From an uncultured Collinsella sp. (GTDB lineage Bacteria; Actinomycetota; Coriobacteriia; Coriobacteriales; Coriobacteriaceae): a DNA stretch of 9,438 nt. The notes below the pieces were generated by a model that worked only from the letters and a program-made list of their open reading frames with translations, did no database searches and was not told the DNA's origin. Made by a program: the position numbers and the translations under genes. Location of the stretch: positions 1 to 9,438 of the forward strand of contig USCS01000051.1 in NCBI GenBank assembly GCA_900552875.1, written 5' to 3'. Of the stretch, positions 7,159 to 9,438 are shown in pieces; positions within the stretch are counted from its first letter, which is position 1, and each line of letters opens with the position of its first letter.

Positions 7159-7968
7159 CTATTCGGTGAGCTCGGGGCCCTCGCCGGGAACGTATGCCTC
7201 GGCGCCCTCGACGCGGTTGATTTGAATGGTTCCAAAGATCTCGTCCTGGCTCAGCGTGAGCGAGCCGCGTTTGGCGAGCTCGAGCATGGCCAGGAAGGTG
7301 ACGACGAGCTGCTCGGTGGTGGCGTCGCCGTCCAGCAGCTCGCGGAAGGTGCAGGTTTGGTGCGCCATGGTAAAACGGTCGACCGAGGCCACCGTCAGGT
7401 CGAGCGGCACGCGATGCGGTGCCACGTGCTCGGCCTCCAGCAGGAAGGTCTGACGCTTGCCGTCCAGGTCGGCGCAGATGACGGCGAGGCCGCGCAGGGT
7501 AATGCCGGCCAGGTAGTCGGGCATAAGGCCCAAAAACTCGGGGTCGGGGCCGGCCACGCGCGGATGCATGCGGCTCTCGGCCTGCATGCGAGCACCAAGG
7601 GCCACCGCCGCGCCCTTAAACTGCTTGTAGGCGATCAGGCGCTGGATCAGGACCTCGCGCAGGGCGTCGCCATCGAGCGCGCTGAGCTCCTCGAGGTCTT
7701 CGTCGTCCTCGTCATCGTCGACGGATTTGCTGGGGGCCTCCTGGGGCACCAGCGAGGCGGCCTTAATGTCCAAAAGGGTTGCCGCGACCAGCAAAAAGTC
7801 GCTCGCCACGTCCAGGTCCAGCGCCTCAATGCGCTCGGCCTCAGCAAGGTATTGCTCGGCCACCTCGCTGATCGAGATGGCGCCGATATCTACTTTTTGG
7901 CGGGTTACCAGCTGCAGCAGCAGGTCGAACGGTCCGCTGTAGACCTGCGTCGACACGCGATACGACAT
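7159..7968 (-). CDS. scpA: Segregation and condensation protein A (ScpA, kleisin)
   Basis: ScpA is the kleisin that bridges the Smc dimer and binds a ScpB dimer, closing the bacterial condensin ring. The 269-residue product begins with the conserved N-terminal helical domain (YSGPFDLLLQLVTRQKVDI at 10-28, then SEVAEQYL and ASDFLLVAATLLDIKAASL at 55-73). A short acidic linker lies at about 83-95 (DDDEDDEDLEE). The C-terminal winged-helix domain covers about 207-252 (FRELLDG, VVTFLAMLELAKRGSLTLSQ, then IFGTIQINR), which contacts the Smc head. The ATG at 7966-7968 follows a near-perfect AAAGGAGGT with 5-base spacing. It heads the scpA-scpB-rluB run after the largest gap in the window. Length and domain layout are normal for the family. 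Confidence 0.97.
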   Translation of the reverse strand: MSYRVSTQVYSGPFDLLLQLVTRQKVDIGAISISEVAEQYLAEAERIEALDLDVASDFLLVAATLLDIKAASLVPQEAPSKSVDDDEDDEDLEELSALDGDALREVLIQRLIAYKQFKGAAVALGARMQAESRMHPRVAGPDPEFLGLMPDYLAGITLRGLAVICADLDGKRQTFLLEAEHVAPHRVPLDLTVASVDRFTMAHQTCTFRELLDGDATTEQLVVTFLAMLELAKRGSLTLSQDEIFGTIQINRVEGAEAYVPGEGPELTE

Positions 7969-7986
7969 CTTCGACCTCCTTTGACG

Positions 7987-8001
7987 GCGCCTTCGCGGCG
8001 C
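7987..8001. repeat. Inverted repeat GCGCC/GGCGC upstream of scpA
   Basis: A 5-base all-GC stem with a 5-base loop. It lies just ahead of the scpA ribosome binding site in the transcribed direction, so it would form in the leader RNA without covering the AAAGGAGGT itself. Short GC stems arise often by chance in such DNA. Confidence 0.4.
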
Positions 8002-8018
8002 GGTTTGGGTGCATGTTA

Positions 8019-8037
8019 CGACCGTTTTGCACGGTCG
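8019..8037. repeat. Inverted repeat CGACCG/CGGTCG between the M50 gene and scpA
   Basis: A perfect 6-base stem with a 7-base loop (TTTTGCA on the plus strand). Neither side carries a T run, so it is not a standard intrinsic terminator. It could be an RNA hairpin or a dyad for a DNA-binding protein. Confidence 0.45.
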
Positions 8038-8052
8038 ACCTGTAAGTTTACC

Positions 8053-8736
8053 CTAGATGCCGGCGATTGCGAAGTTAAGCAGCCGCTCAGCCAGCGGATA
8101 CACGGTAACGTCGAAATAGCGGCCGATCACGTCGATGCCGGTCCACATGGGCAGCAGGTACAGCACGATGATAAGGATCGGCATAGCGTATTGCTGCAGG
8201 CGGTAGTAGTTGGCGAGCGCCTTGCCTTTGAGGAAGGGCACGATGATCGACGAGCCGTCGAGCGGCGGGATCGGGATGAGGTTAAAGAACGCGAGCGACA
8301 GGTTGACCACGATAAAGGTGGCGCCGAAGTTCATGATTTGCGATGCCACGGCAAAGGACATGCTGGCGTAGAGGTTGCCGTATGCTGCATGCATGAGAGC
8401 GGCCGCAAGGCACGCGAGCGCGATGTTCGATACGGGGCCGGCCGCGCTCACCAGGACCTCGTCGCGCTTTGGGTGTTTGAGGTTGTTGAGGTAGACGGGC
8501 ACGGGCTTGGCAAAGGCGAACACCGGGCCACCGGCGGCAAGCATGAGCAGCGGTAGGAGAATGGTGCCAAACGGGTCGATGTGGTTGAGCGGGTTGAGCG
8601 AGACGCGGCCGCGCGAGCGGGCCGTCTTGTCGCCGAGCGCCCAGGCAGCGGCGGCGTGCGCGCTCTCGTGGATGACGATACCAACGATGACGGCGACGGC
8701 GCTCGCGAGCAGGTTCATGAGGTAGCTGCTGGACAT
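8053..8736 (-). CDS. Site-2 protease family (peptidase M50) membrane metalloprotease
   Basis: The protein belongs to the M50 group of intramembrane zinc proteases, the short type without PDZ domain (228-residue class, here 227 residues). The zinc motif HExxH is HESAH at 23-27, inside the first membrane helix (VAVIVGIVIHESAHAAAAW). The third zinc ligand is the Asp of the NLIPIPPLDGSS motif (D160, residues 152-163). Other hydrophobic segments lie at about 57-72, 95-118, 125-152 and 184-200, giving a polytopic membrane protein. Residues 36-56 (GDKTARSRGRVSLNPLNHID) match the family's loop after the zinc motif. The ATG at 8734-8736 follows GGGGAG with short (4-base) spacing, 9 bases after the preceding stop. 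The substrate is unknown; neighbours give no obvious anti-sigma factor target. Confidence 0.93.
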   Translation of the reverse strand: MSSSYLMNLLASAVAVIVGIVIHESAHAAAAWALGDKTARSRGRVSLNPLNHIDPFGTILLPLLMLAAGGPVFAFAKPVPVYLNNLKHPKRDEVLVSAAGPVSNIALACLAAALMHAAYGNLYASMSFAVASQIMNFGATFIVVNLSLAFFNLIPIPPLDGSSIIVPFLKGKALANYYRLQQYAMPILIIVLYLLPMWTGIDVIGRYFDVTVYPLAERLLNFAIAGI

Positions 8737-8745
8737 GGCGCTCCC

Positions 8746-9042
8746 CTAGCGGACGCGGCGCGAGGCGCGCGTGAGCAGGTAATCGGCCACAAACAGGATG
8801 ACGGCAACGATGGCGTAATCCAGGCGGAACACGCCGCCAAAGGGCGACGTGATGACGCCGTAGCCGGCGATGGCGCTCGGCAGCGCGCGCGAGAGCTCGA
8901 CGACAAAGCCGACAATCTGCAGCTTGGCGGTGAGGCCGCTAAAGCACAGCAGCACGGTCATCGCGCTCATAAAGATGCCGCAGATGCGACAGGCGATGGC
9001 GATGGTGCTCATCGCCACGGCGGCGGCCTTACGAGAGTTCAC
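8746..9042 (-). CDS. Small membrane protein of unknown function
   Basis: I do not recognise this 98-residue protein. It has a short basic N-terminus (VNSRKAAAVAM), then about three hydrophobic segments, roughly 10-37, 41-64 and 74-91, and ends in a basic tail (TRASRRVR). The tail suggests a cytoplasmic C-terminus by the positive-inside rule. Cysteines at 18, 21 and 33 lie in or near the first segment. The start is taken as the GTG at 9040-9042 because AGGAG lies 7 bases upstream. An ATG at 9012 (residue 11) is possible but has no comparable site, and an open frame to 9162 lies inside the ABC-F gene. The GTG overlaps the end of the ABC-F gene by 14 bases, and the stop is 9 bases before the M50 protease gene, so the three are probably cotranslated. 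A membrane role near the protease is a guess. Confidence 0.75.
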   Translation of the reverse strand: MNSRKAAAVAMSTIAIACRICGIFMSAMTVLLCFSGLTAKLQIVGFVVELSRALPSAIAGYGVITSPFGGVFRLDYAIVAVILFVADYLLTRASRRVR

Positions 9043-9438
9043 GCGCGGTCTCCTCTTCGATCTGGGTGGAAAGCTCCAGCCATTCGTCCTCGAGCTTGGG
9101 CAGCTCTTGCTTAAGGCCGTTATATTCCCCCAGCGCGGCGTTGAACTTATCCTGATCGGCATAAAGCTCTTCGCTTGCCATCAATTCCATAAGCTCGTCA
9201 TAGCGGGCACGCTTTTTGTCGAGCTCCGCCTCGATCTTCTTAAGCTGGTTGCGCACGCCCTTGAGCTTTTTGTTGAGCGCGGCGCGGGCCTGGGCCTCGG
9301 CGCGCTTTTGCTCCTTGGTCTTTTTGCCCTCGGCCGGCTTAGGCGCCGCGGCGGGGGTATCGACATGGGCGGCGCTGGCTTTGGTGGACTTGGCCGCGGC
9401 AGGCACGCTCTCCCCTGCTGCCTCGGCGGCGGCGCGGG
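9029..9438 (-). CDS. ABC-F family ATPase, C-terminal part only (5' end beyond the window)
   Basis: The frame is open to the right edge, so the two ATPase domains, if present, lie outside the window. The visible 136 or so codons hold an Ala/Pro/Lys-rich linker followed by a charged coiled coil. Its pattern is KKTKEQKRAEAQ, then helix-forming Lys/Glu/Leu repeats, LYADQDKFNAALGEYNGL and a final LEDEWLELSTQIEEE. This is the layout of the C-terminal domain of Uup-like ABC-F proteins, which contacts nucleic acid or the ribosome. An apparent start at 9406 (GTG) is simply an internal valine, since the reading frame continues upstream without a stop. ABC-F proteins act in translation or antibiotic resistance; which subgroup this is cannot be told from the tail. 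The stop codon lies within the next gene's start region. Confidence 0.82.
   Translation of the reverse strand, partial: RAAAEAAGESVPAAAKSTKASAAHVDTPAAAPKPAEGKKTKEQKRAEAQARAALNKKLKGVRNQLKKIEAELDKKRARYDELMELMASEELYADQDKFNAALGEYNGLKQELPKLEDEWLELSTQIEEETARELS
9050..9054 (-). promoter_or_regulatory. Ribosome binding site of the small membrane protein
   Basis: AGGAG on the minus strand, 7 bases before the GTG at 9042 and inside the last codons of the ABC-F gene. It is the reason to choose the GTG over the ATG at 9012 or the unsupported longer frame. Confidence 0.75.

Larger units (their letters stand above)
7969..8052. other. Largest intergenic gap, between the M50 protease gene and scpA
   Basis: These 84 bases hold two small inverted repeats and the scpA ribosome binding site. 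On the minus strand TAACAT (8013-8018) matches a -10 hexamer at four of six positions, but no good -35 is found 16-18 bases upstream. There is no T run after either hairpin, so no intrinsic terminator is supported. If scpA has its own promoter, this is the most likely place. Confidence 0.4.

Noticed and set aside
8019..8037. Intrinsic terminator for the M50 gene
   Set aside because: The hairpin is only 6 bases long and is followed on the minus strand by TAACATGC, not a T run, so it does not meet the usual rule.
7222..8556. A 444-codon plus-strand open frame opposite scpA and the M50 gene
   Set aside because: Same antisense codon register as both minus-strand genes; it crosses their intergenic gap without a recognisable domain. 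Its composition (Gln-, His- and Val-rich) is that of a reverse-complement translation.
9043..9162. Upstream extension of the small membrane protein to 9162
   Set aside because: It is an out-of-frame reading of the ABC-F coiled-coil region and lacks a membrane or conserved pattern; the GTG at 9042 has the good ribosome binding site.
1..9438. Mobile element, CRISPR array, toxin-antitoxin pair or other accessory system
   Set aside because: No repeats with regular spacing, no transposase, integrase or phage-like frame, no tRNA and no base composition break were seen. The region is ordinary core chromosome.

Overview
The window is a gene-dense, high-G+C bacterial chromosomal segment in which every supported gene lies on the minus strand. 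In transcription order (right to left) it holds: the C-terminal end of an ABC-F ATPase, a small membrane protein, an M50 (site-2-type) metalloprotease, scpA, scpB, an RluB-type 23S rRNA pseudouridine synthase, cmk, a PlsC-type acyltransferase, ispH, a DUF512/PDZ radical-SAM protein, der (engA) and the first 100 codons of plsY. The gene order, the MEP isoprenoid pathway marker IspH, the DUF512-der-plsY run and the strong AAGGAG-type ribosome binding sites fit a gut actinobacterium of class Coriobacteriia (Collinsella-like). That placement is an inference from gene content, order and base composition, not a database match.

Layout. 9438-8053: ABC-F tail, membrane protein and M50 protease, nearly contiguous. 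8052-7969: the largest gap (84 bases), with two small inverted repeats and the strong scpA ribosome binding site. 7968-5470: scpA, scpB and rluB, tightly packed, with scpB and rluB overlapping by 14 bases. 5469-5404: a 66-base gap. 5403-1: cmk, plsC, ispH, DUF512 gene, der and plsY, with gaps of 3, 17, 2 and 10 bases and then an 8-base overlap. No stretch longer than 84 bases lacks a gene.

The genes are core housekeeping functions: chromosome condensation (ScpA/ScpB with Smc), ribosome maturation (RluB, Der, and perhaps the ABC-F protein on ribosomes), pyrimidine nucleotide supply (Cmk), membrane phospholipid synthesis (PlsY makes lysophosphatidic acid and PlsC acylates it) and isoprenoid precursor synthesis (IspH). 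The whole may be one or two long transcripts. No tRNA, rRNA, CRISPR array, insertion sequence, phage gene or clear intrinsic terminator is visible.

No undescribed system is evident. The points most worth a second look are an HX4E instead of HX4D catalytic motif in PlsC, the conserved-looking but unrecognised small membrane protein next to the M50 protease, the uncharacterised DUF512 radical-SAM protein inside a translation and lipid operon, and the paired inverted repeats upstream of scpA.
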